From contig CAJXLT010000010.1 in NCBI GenBank assembly GCA_913056365.1, positions 50,665-114,664 of the forward strand: DNA of 64,000 bases, written 5' to 3'. The notes beneath the pieces were generated by a model, which did not search any database, was not told where the DNA came from, and saw only the letters and a program-made list of their open reading frames with translations. Each line of letters begins with the position of its first letter. Positions within the stretch are counted from its first letter, which is position 1. The stretch comes from an uncultured Paenibacillaceae bacterium (GTDB lineage: Bacteria > Bacillota > Bacilli > Paenibacillales > K13). A program made the position numbers and the translations under genes. Positions 8,092 to 15,447 of the stretch are shown here, one piece after another.

Positions 8092-9648
8092 ATGAGCGAT
8101 CTGGACCTGTCCCAATACGAGAAAAAAATGATCGTGCGCCAAATGGAGCATCGTGATTTCCCCAAGATTATCGACCTGCAGAAGCTATGCTTCACTGGGA
8201 TGGAGCCGTGGAAATACAGTCAGTTGGAGAGCCATCTGCGGCACTTTCCCGAAGGCCAGCTCGTCGTTGAATACGATGGCTTGATTATCGGTTCTTGCTC
8301 TAGCTTGATTGTGAATTTCGACGAGTATCAAGACGAGCACAGCTATGATCAAATTACAGACCGCGGCTTCATTACGAACCATGATTCGAGCGGACAGGAG
8401 CTATACGGCATTGAAGTTATGGTCCATCCTGACTACCGGCGCATGAAGATAGGCCGGCGGCTGTATGAAGCCCGCAAGGACCTGGCTCGCCGACTCAACT
8501 TGAAGTCGATCCTCATCGGCGGCCGCATTCCGAATTATCATCTGCATGCCGATGAGATGAGCCCGCGTGAGTACGTGGAAGAAGTGACACGCCACAATCT
8601 GTATGATCCAGTTCTTTCCTTTCAGTTGATGAACGGCTTCGTCCTGAAGCGGATTAATCGCAATTATCTCAAGGACGATTCCAAGTCAATGAAGTATGCG
8701 ACGCTCATGGAGTGGCCGAATGTTGACTTCCGGCCGGAGACCGCGCGCAAGCGCATGCGCACCGCACTCCCTGTTCGAGTATGCGCCATCCAGTACATGA
8801 TGCGCAAGATCAACTCCTTCGACGAATTTGCACAGCAGGTAGAGTACTTCACAGACGTCGCATCCGGATTCGGTTCCGACTTTGCCGTATTTCCTGAAAT
8901 CTTCACGACACAGCTGCTGTCCTTCCTAGACAACGGGTCGCCCAGTCAAGCGATTCGCGAGCTGACAGAGTTTACAGAGGATTATATTAAGCACTTCACT
9001 CATCTCGCTGTCAAGTATAACATCAACATCGTGGGCGGCTCTCACTTCGTGATGGAAGACAGCAATGTCTACAACATTGCTTATTTGTTCCGGCGCAACG
9101 GAACGATCGAGAAGCAATACAAGCTGCATATTACACCGAATGAAACGAAATGGTGGGGCATCGATCCCGGAGACCGTCTGCACGTATTCGATACCGATTG
9201 CGGTAAGATTGCCATTCTTATCTGCTACGACATCGAATTCCCAGAGCTTGCACGCATTGCAACAGAGCGCGGTGCGAACATTATATTCACACCATTCTGT
9301 ACGGACGATCGTCAAGGGTATTTGCGCGTACGCTATTGCGCGCAGGCGAGAGCTGTGGAGAATCAAGTCTATACGGTAATCACCGGTACGGTCGGCAACC
9401 TGACGCATGTGAAGAACATGGATATCCAGTATGCGCAATCCGCCATCTTCACTCCTTCAGACTTCACGTTCCCGCGAGACGGCATCATCGGCGAGTGCAC
9501 ACCGAATGTGGAAACAGTCGTGGTCGGCGACCTCGACCTCGAGGTACTGCGCCGCCACCGCCAGAACGGCAGCGTCATGCAGCTGCGTGACCGCAGGCTG
9601 GACTTATATGAGACGACTTGGAAATCAGATGATTCCCAGTCCCGGTAA
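8092..9648 (+). CDS. GNAT acetyltransferase fused to carbon-nitrogen hydrolase (nitrilase family)
   Basis: 518 residues. The N-terminal part (about 10-200) is a GNAT N-acetyltransferase with an acetyl-CoA loop region (VMVHPDYRRMKIGRRLYEA). The C-terminal part (about 225-500) is a nitrilase-superfamily amidohydrolase with the Glu-Lys-Cys triad visible as Glu269 (FPEIF), Lys344 (KLHITPNE) and Cys378 (ILICYDIEFPE). This two-domain protein is known as a family in several bacterial groups, but its substrate is not established. The ATG at 8092 is chosen because AAAGGA precedes it and because an upstream in-frame start at 7999 would translate the preceding terminator hairpin. It stands alone between two terminators. 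Confidence 0.9.
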   Translation: MSDLDLSQYEKKMIVRQMEHRDFPKIIDLQKLCFTGMEPWKYSQLESHLRHFPEGQLVVEYDGLIIGSCSSLIVNFDEYQDEHSYDQITDRGFITNHDSSGQELYGIEVMVHPDYRRMKIGRRLYEARKDLARRLNLKSILIGGRIPNYHLHADEMSPREYVEEVTRHNLYDPVLSFQLMNGFVLKRINRNYLKDDSKSMKYATLMEWPNVDFRPETARKRMRTALPVRVCAIQYMMRKINSFDEFAQQVEYFTDVASGFGSDFAVFPEIFTTQLLSFLDNGSPSQAIRELTEFTEDYIKHFTHLAVKYNINIVGGSHFVMEDSNVYNIAYLFRRNGTIEKQYKLHITPNETKWWGIDPGDRLHVFDTDCGKIAILICYDIEFPELARIATERGANIIFTPFCTDDRQGYLRVRYCAQARAVENQVYTVITGTVGNLTHVKNMDIQYAQSAIFTPSDFTFPRDGIIGECTPNVETVVVGDLDLEVLRRHRQNGSVMQLRDRRLDLYETTWKSDDSQSR

Positions 9649-9662
9649 CAGCAACAAAACAG

Positions 9663-9702
9663 AAAAAGAGCCTTCTCCTTTTATCTGGAGATAGGCTCTT
9701 TT
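9663..9702. terminator. bidirectional terminator between convergent genes
   Basis: A long stem (AAAGAGCCT..TCTCC with GGAGA..AGGCTCTTT) has an A-rich left flank and T-rich right flank, so it can act in both directions. It lies between the GNAT-nitrilase gene and hflC. Confidence 0.85.
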
Positions 9703-9722
9703 GCATAAAAGCAGGGCTTTGC

Positions 9723-10601
9723 TTATTGCTCACCTAACAGGATGCGCGCATACGGGGAATCAATTGGCAGCATAATGACCGGCTCACCCTGGAACGTCGT
9801 CTTATAGCTGTCCAAGGTGCGGTATAGCTGGTAGAAGGCCGGATCTTGCCCATACGCCGCATTATAGATCTTCGCCGCTTCTTCTTCGCCTTCGGCAATA
9901 ATCTCCTTGGCTTGCGCTTCTGATTGGGCGATAAGAACCCGTGCGTCACGGTCTGCGATGGCCGTTATCTTCTTCGACTCCTCATCCCCTTCGGACAAGT
10001 AACGGGCTGCCATCGATTGGCGATCGGAGATCATTCGATTGTATACGCTCTGCTTATTCTCTTCCGGCAAGTCGGTACGCTTGATGCGAACATCAATAAT
10101 ATCAATACCATAGCCGCTCGTGCCGACAATGCTAGAAACCTCGCGGGTAATTTCATCGTTCAAGTTGCCTCTCTCGGTATTCTCACTAATTATCGCGCCG
10201 TATTCGATTTCAGACAGCTTCCTGCGCACGACGTTGTATACAGCCGAGTCAATGCGCTGTTCACCGTAAGCGACAGTTTTCAGCGTTCTCAGATAGGCTC
10301 TAGGATCTTCAATTCGCCATACCGTGTAGTTATCGACCTGAATCGGCTTCTTGTCCTGCGTCAGAATCGAAGCCGGGCTGCTGTCATAGATTTTCTGATA
10401 TTTCGGCAAGGTCTCCGTTGTTTCAATGAATGGGATTTTCAAATATAAACCCGGCTCTTCATGCACGCGTGTAAATTCACCAAACTGCAGCACAACCTTG
10501 TACTCGCCTTCCTTCACGACGAACATGGAAGCAATCAGCAATCCAAGCACAATGACACCGATGACGCCTATTCCTATCCATTTGCTATTCTTCTTATTCA
10601 T
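9723..10601 (-). CDS. hflC: HflC, SPFH-domain regulator subunit of the FtsH complex
   Basis: 292 residues with one N-terminal membrane helix (about 9-28) and an SPFH/band-7 domain (VLQFGEFTRVHEEPGLYLKI) followed by a long alpha-helical, Ala/Glu-rich region (about 190-250) and an extracytoplasmic C-terminus. With HflK it forms a membrane cage around the FtsH protease in known systems. GGGGAG precedes the ATG, which overlaps the hflK stop by 4 bp (ATGA), so the two are translated together. The downstream hairpin at 9663-9702 ends the operon. Confidence 0.93.
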   Translation of the reverse strand: MNKKNSKWIGIGVIGVIVLGLLIASMFVVKEGEYKVVLQFGEFTRVHEEPGLYLKIPFIETTETLPKYQKIYDSSPASILTQDKKPIQVDNYTVWRIEDPRAYLRTLKTVAYGEQRIDSAVYNVVRRKLSEIEYGAIISENTERGNLNDEITREVSSIVGTSGYGIDIIDVRIKRTDLPEENKQSVYNRMISDRQSMAARYLSEGDEESKKITAIADRDARVLIAQSEAQAKEIIAEGEEEAAKIYNAAYGQDPAFYQLYRTLDSYKTTFQGEPVIMLPIDSPYARILLGEQ

Positions 10602-11629
10602 TGTGCGTCACTCCCCTTCGGCTGTGCTGTAGATCCACTGGATGTGCTAGACGTGCTGGACGTGTTGGATGTGCCTGATCGTGTATTCATGAGTTCATTC
10701 AACGGCAAGTATTTCACAGTATCACCTGAACCGTCTGTCACGAAGATACGCGCGTTCGGAAGAATCGTCTCCAATGTCTCAATGATCAAGCGGCTCTCTG
10801 TTACTTGCGGACTATTCACGTACGCGTCGTATAACGCATTGAAGTTAGCCACATCGCCTCGTGCATTCAATATCCGCGATTCCTTCTCTGCTTCCGCCTG
10901 TTCAAGAAGCGCTTGCGCTTCACCGCGCGCCTTCGGAATCCGATCATTCTCATATCTCCGCGCGTTGTTGATCTTCGTATTCTTCTCCTCCCGAGCGTTA
11001 GTGACATCCCGGAACGCTTCCTGCACTTCCCCTACCGGCGGTTCAATGTCTTGGAATTTCAAATCCTGAATGAAAATACCGGTGTTGTACTTCTCATTGA
11101 GTTCATCGAGCTTTTCCTTAGCTTGCGACTGCACAACCGTCTTCCCGTCGGTAATCACGTAATCAAGCGGCTGCGATCCAATGACCGAGCGAATCGCTGC
11201 GCTTGTCGAGTTACGCAGGAACACCTCAGGGTCTTCGATGTTGTACAGATAATCTTCCATATTGCCAACCCGCCATTCCACTACAGCATCTGCAGATACG
11301 ATATTCTCATCCCCCGTAATCATAAGCGCCTCGTCCTCTACAGCAACGGTCTGCCCATTCTCCTCACGGAATCCGATTTCAATCCGCTGTGTAATATTGG
11401 CCGGTACTTTGACAACCTGTTGGATCGGATACGGCAACTTAAACTGCAAGCCCGCTTCGGCAGTAGTTGTATACTTGCCGAATGTCAAGACCGCGGCTTT
11501 CTCCTGCTCCTGTACGGTATAGAAGCACGTTGAACCCAGTGCAAGCACAACGAGCACAATCACGCCGATGGCGATCTTTCTTCCCAAGTTTTTCGGCATC
11601 TTGGGCATTTCAAACTGTTGCTCTTCCAT
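10598..11629 (-). CDS. hflK: HflK, SPFH-domain regulator subunit of the FtsH complex
   Basis: 343 residues with an N-terminal membrane helix (about 15-38) and an SPFH domain (VLTFGKYTTTAEAGLQFKLPYPIQ), then a helical stalk rich in Ala/Glu/Arg. The last 30 residues are a low-complexity Ser/Thr/Gly tail (NTSSTSSTSS) encoded by a short imperfect tandem repeat near 10626-10680. It is the partner of HflC, which starts 4 bp inside its stop. GGGAGGAAATT gives a strong ribosome site. This is the first gene of the hflKC pair. Confidence 0.93.
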   Translation of the reverse strand: MEEQQFEMPKMPKNLGRKIAIGVIVLVVLALGSTCFYTVQEQEKAAVLTFGKYTTTAEAGLQFKLPYPIQQVVKVPANITQRIEIGFREENGQTVAVEDEALMITGDENIVSADAVVEWRVGNMEDYLYNIEDPEVFLRNSTSAAIRSVIGSQPLDYVITDGKTVVQSQAKEKLDELNEKYNTGIFIQDLKFQDIEPPVGEVQEAFRDVTNAREEKNTKINNARRYENDRIPKARGEAQALLEQAEAEKESRILNARGDVANFNALYDAYVNSPQVTESRLIIETLETILPNARIFVTDGSGDTVKYLPLNELMNTRSGTSNTSSTSSTSSGSTAQPKGSDAQ

Positions 11630-11761
11630 GTCGCAATTTCCTCCCTTAGTTAACTATTGTTCCATACGTTCCTCTACTGCATTCGGTTTCAGAAATGAGG
11701 CAATTTCCGGAAGCTGTATCAGGAATCGAGAGCGCTAACCCTGTGTCCCGGCACACATGCC

Positions 11762-11798
11762 AAAAAAGACTGCCGCAGCTCACCTTGCGCAAGCAGTC
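11762..11798 (-). terminator. terminator of the DUF420 gene
   Basis: On the minus strand a GACTGC..GCAGTC stem with paired inner bases is followed by six T. It lies 36 bp past the stop of the DUF420 gene. Confidence 0.8.
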
Positions 11799-11833
11799 CT
11801 CATTCCCGCTGTCTGTCACGTTAGTTCGGTGCA

Positions 11834-12385
11834 TCAATAATAAGGGGATATGAGTAAGTATACCACAACTCCTGTGAAGCTGACATACAGCCATACCGGC
11901 ATCGTCCAGCGAGCAATCCGACGGTGTGCTTCTATGTGCATATTCAGGCCGCGCACAACCGACAGCAGAGCAAGCGGCACATTCACAATCGCCAGAATGA
12001 TATGCGTGAACAGGACGAACAGGTAAATCCCCTTCAGCCAGTCCGGTCCACCAAACTTCGCTGGTTCTGTCAGGAAGTGATACATCACATAGCAGATCAA
12101 GAAGAATGCCGTAGTCGTAAATGCAGCGAATATAAATCGACGATGCACCTTAATATTCTTCTTCTTGATCGCAACCAACGACAGCACCAAGAACGAAAAA
12201 GTAAACACATTGAACACCGCATTCAACAGCGGCAGAATCGTCACATCGAAGGGCACTTCCCCCTCATACCCCGGCAAAAAGAACAAAATCGCAATAATAA
12301 TGATCAGCACAGCCGATAGCGCATAGACGAACCGATTCATCGTCCGCGTTCGGTCTTTCGTTGCTTTCGAAGCACTCACGCGCAT
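11834..12385 (-). CDS. DUF420 membrane protein (YozB/CtaM-like)
   Basis: 183 residues with five predicted membrane helices (about 18-38, 50-70, 85-105, 118-140 and 160-180). The conserved pattern of the DUF420 family is visible: LLNAVFNVFTFSFL, VHRRFIFAAF, a central H in TEPAKFGGPDW, and a second HRRIARWTMPVWLYVSFTG. Family members such as CtaM help assemble or stabilise heme-copper quinol or cytochrome oxidases; the His residues may bind heme or metal. No oxidase genes lie in this window. The ATG at 12385 follows AAGGGGG closely. A second Met at codon 16 has no ribosome site. Confidence 0.88.
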   Translation of the reverse strand: MRVSASKATKDRTRTMNRFVYALSAVLIIIIAILFFLPGYEGEVPFDVTILPLLNAVFNVFTFSFLVLSLVAIKKKNIKVHRRFIFAAFTTTAFFLICYVMYHFLTEPAKFGGPDWLKGIYLFVLFTHIILAIVNVPLALLSVVRGLNMHIEAHRRIARWTMPVWLYVSFTGVVVYLLISPYY

Positions 12386-12622
12386 TGCCCCCTTATCCAG
12401 ACTAGTTTGCCCGCTTCACACACGTTTCGCACTATGTACTAGCTTAATGAATTCCAGCGCAAAAAACAACGCCCCCCTTCAGGGAAATGTGACAGATCGG
12501 GTACGATGAGAGGGAATTGGAAAGGGAATTGCAAGAAAATTAGAAACTTTACTTTCTAGTGCTTCGTCTAATGTTTGGATGCAAAGTACGGTCATACAAT
12601 AGCGCAAGAAAGGAGTAATACG

Positions 12623-13048
12623 ATGACAAACAAGGCTGTTGTATTCTTCGTAGGAGCAGCCCTAGTTGCACTAGTAGGATGTTCTGGTAACACCCACAAT
12701 CAGACTATACAGGAAGATCCGCTGGCGATCGAACATAGGTTACATCTAGAGGAAGTTCAGCAGATGACGGAAACCGTTCAGCAATACTTGGAGGGTTCGA
12801 TTAGTGAAGAGGAGCTAGCAAGTGCGCAACCACTCTTAGATCGACATCCGGAAATGGCTGCAACTGTAGAGAGGAAGCAGGCACTCAAGGATCCAAGTCT
12901 CCCCAAGCTATCACGTGAAGATCATGAGCGTATGGCCACTATTATACAGAAAGTAAATGAGGGGGAATTGCCGGAATCAGCTCTGCAAGAAGCGCAGCCG
13001 TTGATCGAGCGGAATCCGGAATATGTGCATACAGAACGGAACCAATAA
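12623..13048 (+). CDS. small lipoprotein with an internal duplication
   Basis: 141 residues starting MTNKAVVFFVGAALVALVGCSG, a type II signal peptide with lipobox LVGC, so the mature protein should be lipid-anchored at Cys20. The rest is acidic and helical. Two related segments of about 30 residues are visible: one around EGSISEEELASAQPLLDRHP and one around EGELPESALQEAQPLIERNP. The family and function are not recognised. AAGGAG lies 8 nt before the ATG at 12623; an upstream in-frame ATG at 12575 lacks such a site. It ends at the hairpin at 13047. Confidence 0.8.
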   Translation: MTNKAVVFFVGAALVALVGCSGNTHNQTIQEDPLAIEHRLHLEEVQQMTETVQQYLEGSISEEELASAQPLLDRHPEMAATVERKQALKDPSLPKLSREDHERMATIIQKVNEGELPESALQEAQPLIERNPEYVHTERNQ

Positions 13049-13080
13049 AGCAGCCCTATCAATATAGGACTGCTTTATTC
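13047..13080. terminator. terminator shared by convergent genes
   Basis: A stem AAAGCAGCCCTAT with ATAGGACTGCTTT (one mismatch) overlaps the lipoprotein stop codon and is followed by TATT. Its symmetric A/T flanks suggest it can also serve the minus-strand gene that ends at 13094. Confidence 0.7.
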
Positions 13081-13093
13081 TACGCTAATAATA

Positions 13094-13663
13094 TTATTCG
13101 TATCTCGGAAGTTTCTTGTTTTCCGCCGCTTTAACTACAACTTTTATAAACTCCTCCGTCTTCAAGCCTTTCAGCTTGGTGAAATGGCTATCGGCAAATT
13201 CTGCGTCAACCACCCCGTCTTTTTCCTTCCAAATTCCGTTGTTAGGTTTGATTTGTGCATATTCTCCTTTGTCATTCCCAATTAGTATTAAATATACTTC
13301 TTCACCTGGGTAAGCATAATTTTTGTGAGAAGCAAATTGCATCAGCGTTATTACATCTTCCTTGGTATCCCCATAATACACTTCCTCCACCTGGACTTTG
13401 GTCGGCGTCCTCTCAATGATAAATTCAGGTCTATCCGGGAGTGCTACGTTATTTCTCTCTGTAGAACCCGTATCCAGCACCTTTCCTTTTATAACCAGGT
13501 CAACATATTCAAAATATTCTTCCAGTGATTTGCTGGGAAAATACATTCCAGCTGTGTTTTCATGCGTATTAGGCTGTTCATTCCATCCAATTAGTGCACT
13601 CGTTCCATAAGCAACACTTATAGAAAAGACGAGTGCAACGAATGTGATGACTACTTTTTTCAT
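13094..13663 (-). CDS. exported protein, paralogue B of a duplicated pair
   Basis: 189 residues with an N-terminal signal peptide (MKKVVITFVALVFSISVAYG). The mature part carries YVDLVIKGKVLDTGS, TKVQVEEVYYGD and YPGEEVYLILIG, which looks like a beta-sandwich module found in Firmicute exported proteins of unknown role. It is closely related to the gene at 14467-15036. About 100 bp in the middle (13327-13425 versus 14699-14797) are almost identical in DNA, which implies a recent duplication or gene conversion. It follows the zinc protease gene by 11 bp and is probably in its operon, so it may act on or with that protease. Confidence 0.8.
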   Translation of the reverse strand: MKKVVITFVALVFSISVAYGTSALIGWNEQPNTHENTAGMYFPSKSLEEYFEYVDLVIKGKVLDTGSTERNNVALPDRPEFIIERTPTKVQVEEVYYGDTKEDVITLMQFASHKNYAYPGEEVYLILIGNDKGEYAQIKPNNGIWKEKDGVVDAEFADSHFTKLKGLKTEEFIKVVVKAAENKKLPRYE

Positions 13664-13674
13664 GAATATCCCCC

Positions 13675-14307
13675 CTAGTATTTATTATTTAGATCATTTA
13701 TATCATAGTTTGTCGGCACATCACTAAAATCTTGACTTCCTACATTATCAGCCATGATGGATAAAATTCCACCGGGTGAATGATATAGTCCGATTATATG
13801 ACCTATTTCATGAGCTATTGTTCCCTTCTTAAGGTCTATCGGCAAATTATAGTCAGGATCATTCTTCCCGTTGATGTAGATAGTCCCATGATCAACTTCA
13901 TTAGTGCAGATCGCACTTAAATTATCGTCTGGAGTATCAGCACATGGAGTTGTGCCATCCCACGGCTGAGCAAATGCGGCATAATCAATATCCCATCCTC
14001 TCCCTACAGCCCAAGTTGTGACATCAAGAGACACCAGATCAAGATCAGAGTAGTAATAATTTATATCTGAAACATAAACAGGAGCAGTACTGCCATTCCA
14101 TGCCCATCTCCCATCATCGTAAATAGCACCATCCCAGCTGCTATTCAAATAGTCTCCATTAGCTTTGACATCCACAATGCTCCCATTCATATGAGCCCAT
14201 TTAAAACTATGCACCAATGCTGAAGAACGTGCGGAAAACATTAAAACACTTAAAAGATAAATTACTAGACAAACAAAGAACATCCTTCTTCCATATGAAA
14301 GCGTCAT
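13675..14307 (-). CDS. secreted matrixin-like zinc metalloprotease
   Basis: 210 residues with an N-terminal hydrophobic segment (about 9-28) for export or anchoring. The motif HEIGHIIGLYH is the HExxHxxGxxH zinc site of metzincins, and a downstream Met (SIMAD) fits the Met-turn, so this is an M10-like small protease. The middle contains Trp/Asp/Tyr-rich segments typical of matrixin-fold domains. GGGGAGA precedes the ATG. It sits between two paralogous exported-protein genes; the stop is 11 bp before the second. Substrate and purpose are unknown. Confidence 0.85.
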   Translation of the reverse strand: MTLSYGRRMFFVCLVIYLLSVLMFSARSSALVHSFKWAHMNGSIVDVKANGDYLNSSWDGAIYDDGRWAWNGSTAPVYVSDINYYYSDLDLVSLDVTTWAVGRGWDIDYAAFAQPWDGTTPCADTPDDNLSAICTNEVDHGTIYINGKNDPDYNLPIDLKKGTIAHEIGHIIGLYHSPGGILSIMADNVGSQDFSDVPTNYDINDLNNKY

Positions 14308-14466
14308 AATTTTCTCCCCTATCTGCTTTTGAAATTGGATGTTATCACCTAACTTTTGACCCCTCCCTTCAATTGATGAAACATCCTAATATGTAGCATT
14401 CTACATCCACCCTCCATCTCCTTCCTTAATTTCCAAACCAGCCCCTAAGTCCTAACATCTTTATAG

Positions 14467-15036
14467 TTATTCGTATCGAGGAAATTTCTTGTTCTCCGCC
14501 GCTTCAACTACAACTTTTATAAACTCCTCCGTCTTCAAGCCTTTCAGCTTGGTGAAATGACGATCCGCAAATTTTGCGTCTAACACCCCGTCTTTTTCTT
14601 TCCATATGCCGTTGTTGGGAATTGTCTGTGCATAGTGCCCTTTTTCACTTCTAGTTAAGATTAAGTAAACTTCTTCACCTGGGTAAGCAAAATTATCATG
14701 AGAAGCAAATTGCATCAGCGTTATTACATCTTCCTTGGTATCCCCATAATACACTTCCTCCACCTGGACTTTGGTCGGCGTCCTCTCAATGATAAATTCG
14801 GGTCTATCTGGGAGCGCTGCATTATGTCTATCTGTCGAACCGGTGTCCAATACCTTCCCCTTCATAATGAGATCAACATAGGTGAAGTCTTCTTCCAGCG
14901 ACTGGGTCGGCATATATAAACCAGCCGTATGGTCAGCCGCATCTGGCTCATTTTTCTCTCCGATAAGTGTACTCGTTCCGTAGGCTATACTTACCGTAAG
15001 CACTAGTGCAACTAAGGAAATAACGAATTTTTTCAT
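14467..15036 (-). CDS. exported protein, paralogue A of a duplicated pair
   Basis: 189 residues, signal peptide MKKFVISLVALVLTVSIAYG, then the same domain as the gene at 13094-13663, with YVDLIMKGKVLDTGS, TKVQVEEVYYGD and YPGEEVYLILTR. Same length and same order of motifs; differences cluster in the N-terminal third and around residue 140. GGGGAGATATTC precedes the ATG, nearly identical to the leader of the other copy. Just upstream, the DNA encodes a remnant of the protease C-terminus (15048-15083), so this gene was probably once preceded by a complete protease gene as well. No function can be assigned. Confidence 0.8.
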   Translation of the reverse strand: MKKFVISLVALVLTVSIAYGTSTLIGEKNEPDAADHTAGLYMPTQSLEEDFTYVDLIMKGKVLDTGSTDRHNAALPDRPEFIIERTPTKVQVEEVYYGDTKEDVITLMQFASHDNFAYPGEEVYLILTRSEKGHYAQTIPNNGIWKEKDGVLDAKFADRHFTKLKGLKTEEFIKVVVEAAENKKFPRYE

Positions 15037-15047
15037 GAATATCTCCC

Positions 15048-15083
15048 CTAATATTTATTATTAAGGTTAATTATGTCATAGGT
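15048..15083 (-). pseudogene. remnant of a second zinc protease gene (C-terminal 11 codons)
   Basis: On the minus strand this encodes TYDIINLNNKY followed by a stop, against NYDINDLNNKY and a stop at the end of the intact protease gene (13675-14307). The distance from this stop to the next gene's ATG is 11 bp in both places, with the same GGGGAGATATTC-type leader. Upstream of the remnant the reading frame meets TGA and similarity ends. I infer that an ancestral protease-partner unit was duplicated in tandem and that this protease copy was lost. Confidence 0.75.
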
Positions 15084-15120
15084 TCAGCTTCTTTTGTATA
15101 GGCTCGTTATAACGGGAATG

Positions 15121-15242
15121 AACGGTCTTAAGTTCGGATACGGTAGCAGGTGCGAAGTGATAAGTGGAAAAATTGGTTTTATTGCGGTGCAAGCCTTATC
15201 CGTCCATGGGAAACGGTGCATATAAGACCACTTAAGTCCGTT
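15121..15242. repeat. imperfect inverted repeat in an intergenic region
   Basis: AACGGTCTTAAGT at 15121-15133 is nearly the reverse complement of ACTTAAGTCCGTT at 15230-15242 (one mismatch in 13). The roughly 100 bp between the arms hold no credible gene. It may be a decayed small mobile element; no direct repeats were obvious. Confidence 0.4.
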
Positions 15243-15369
15243 ATACTCGAAGAATTGACCGACATATGCAGAATAAAGGACTTCATTCCCGCTAATTCAC
15301 TGACGTACGGGGGGATACAGGGTTTAGGAGTCCAGCGGTCTTCTCCAGACACAACACGAATCTGCGCAC

Positions 15370-15413
15370 AAAAAACTGCCCCGAGTCCATGATGTAACCA
15401 GACTGAGGCAGTT
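15370..15413 (-). terminator. terminator of the pdh operon
   Basis: On the minus strand AACTGCC pairs with GGCAGTT, with further inner pairing (TCAGTC with GGACTCG region), followed by six or more T. It lies 34 bp past the pdhD stop. Confidence 0.85.
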
Positions 15414-15447
15414 CCCTTGCAATATCTATATGAAATGTGATGGCTTA

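Noticed and set aside
15150..15392. 80-codon plus-strand ORF
   Set aside because: No ribosome site, no recognisable protein features, and it runs into the pdh terminator hairpin.
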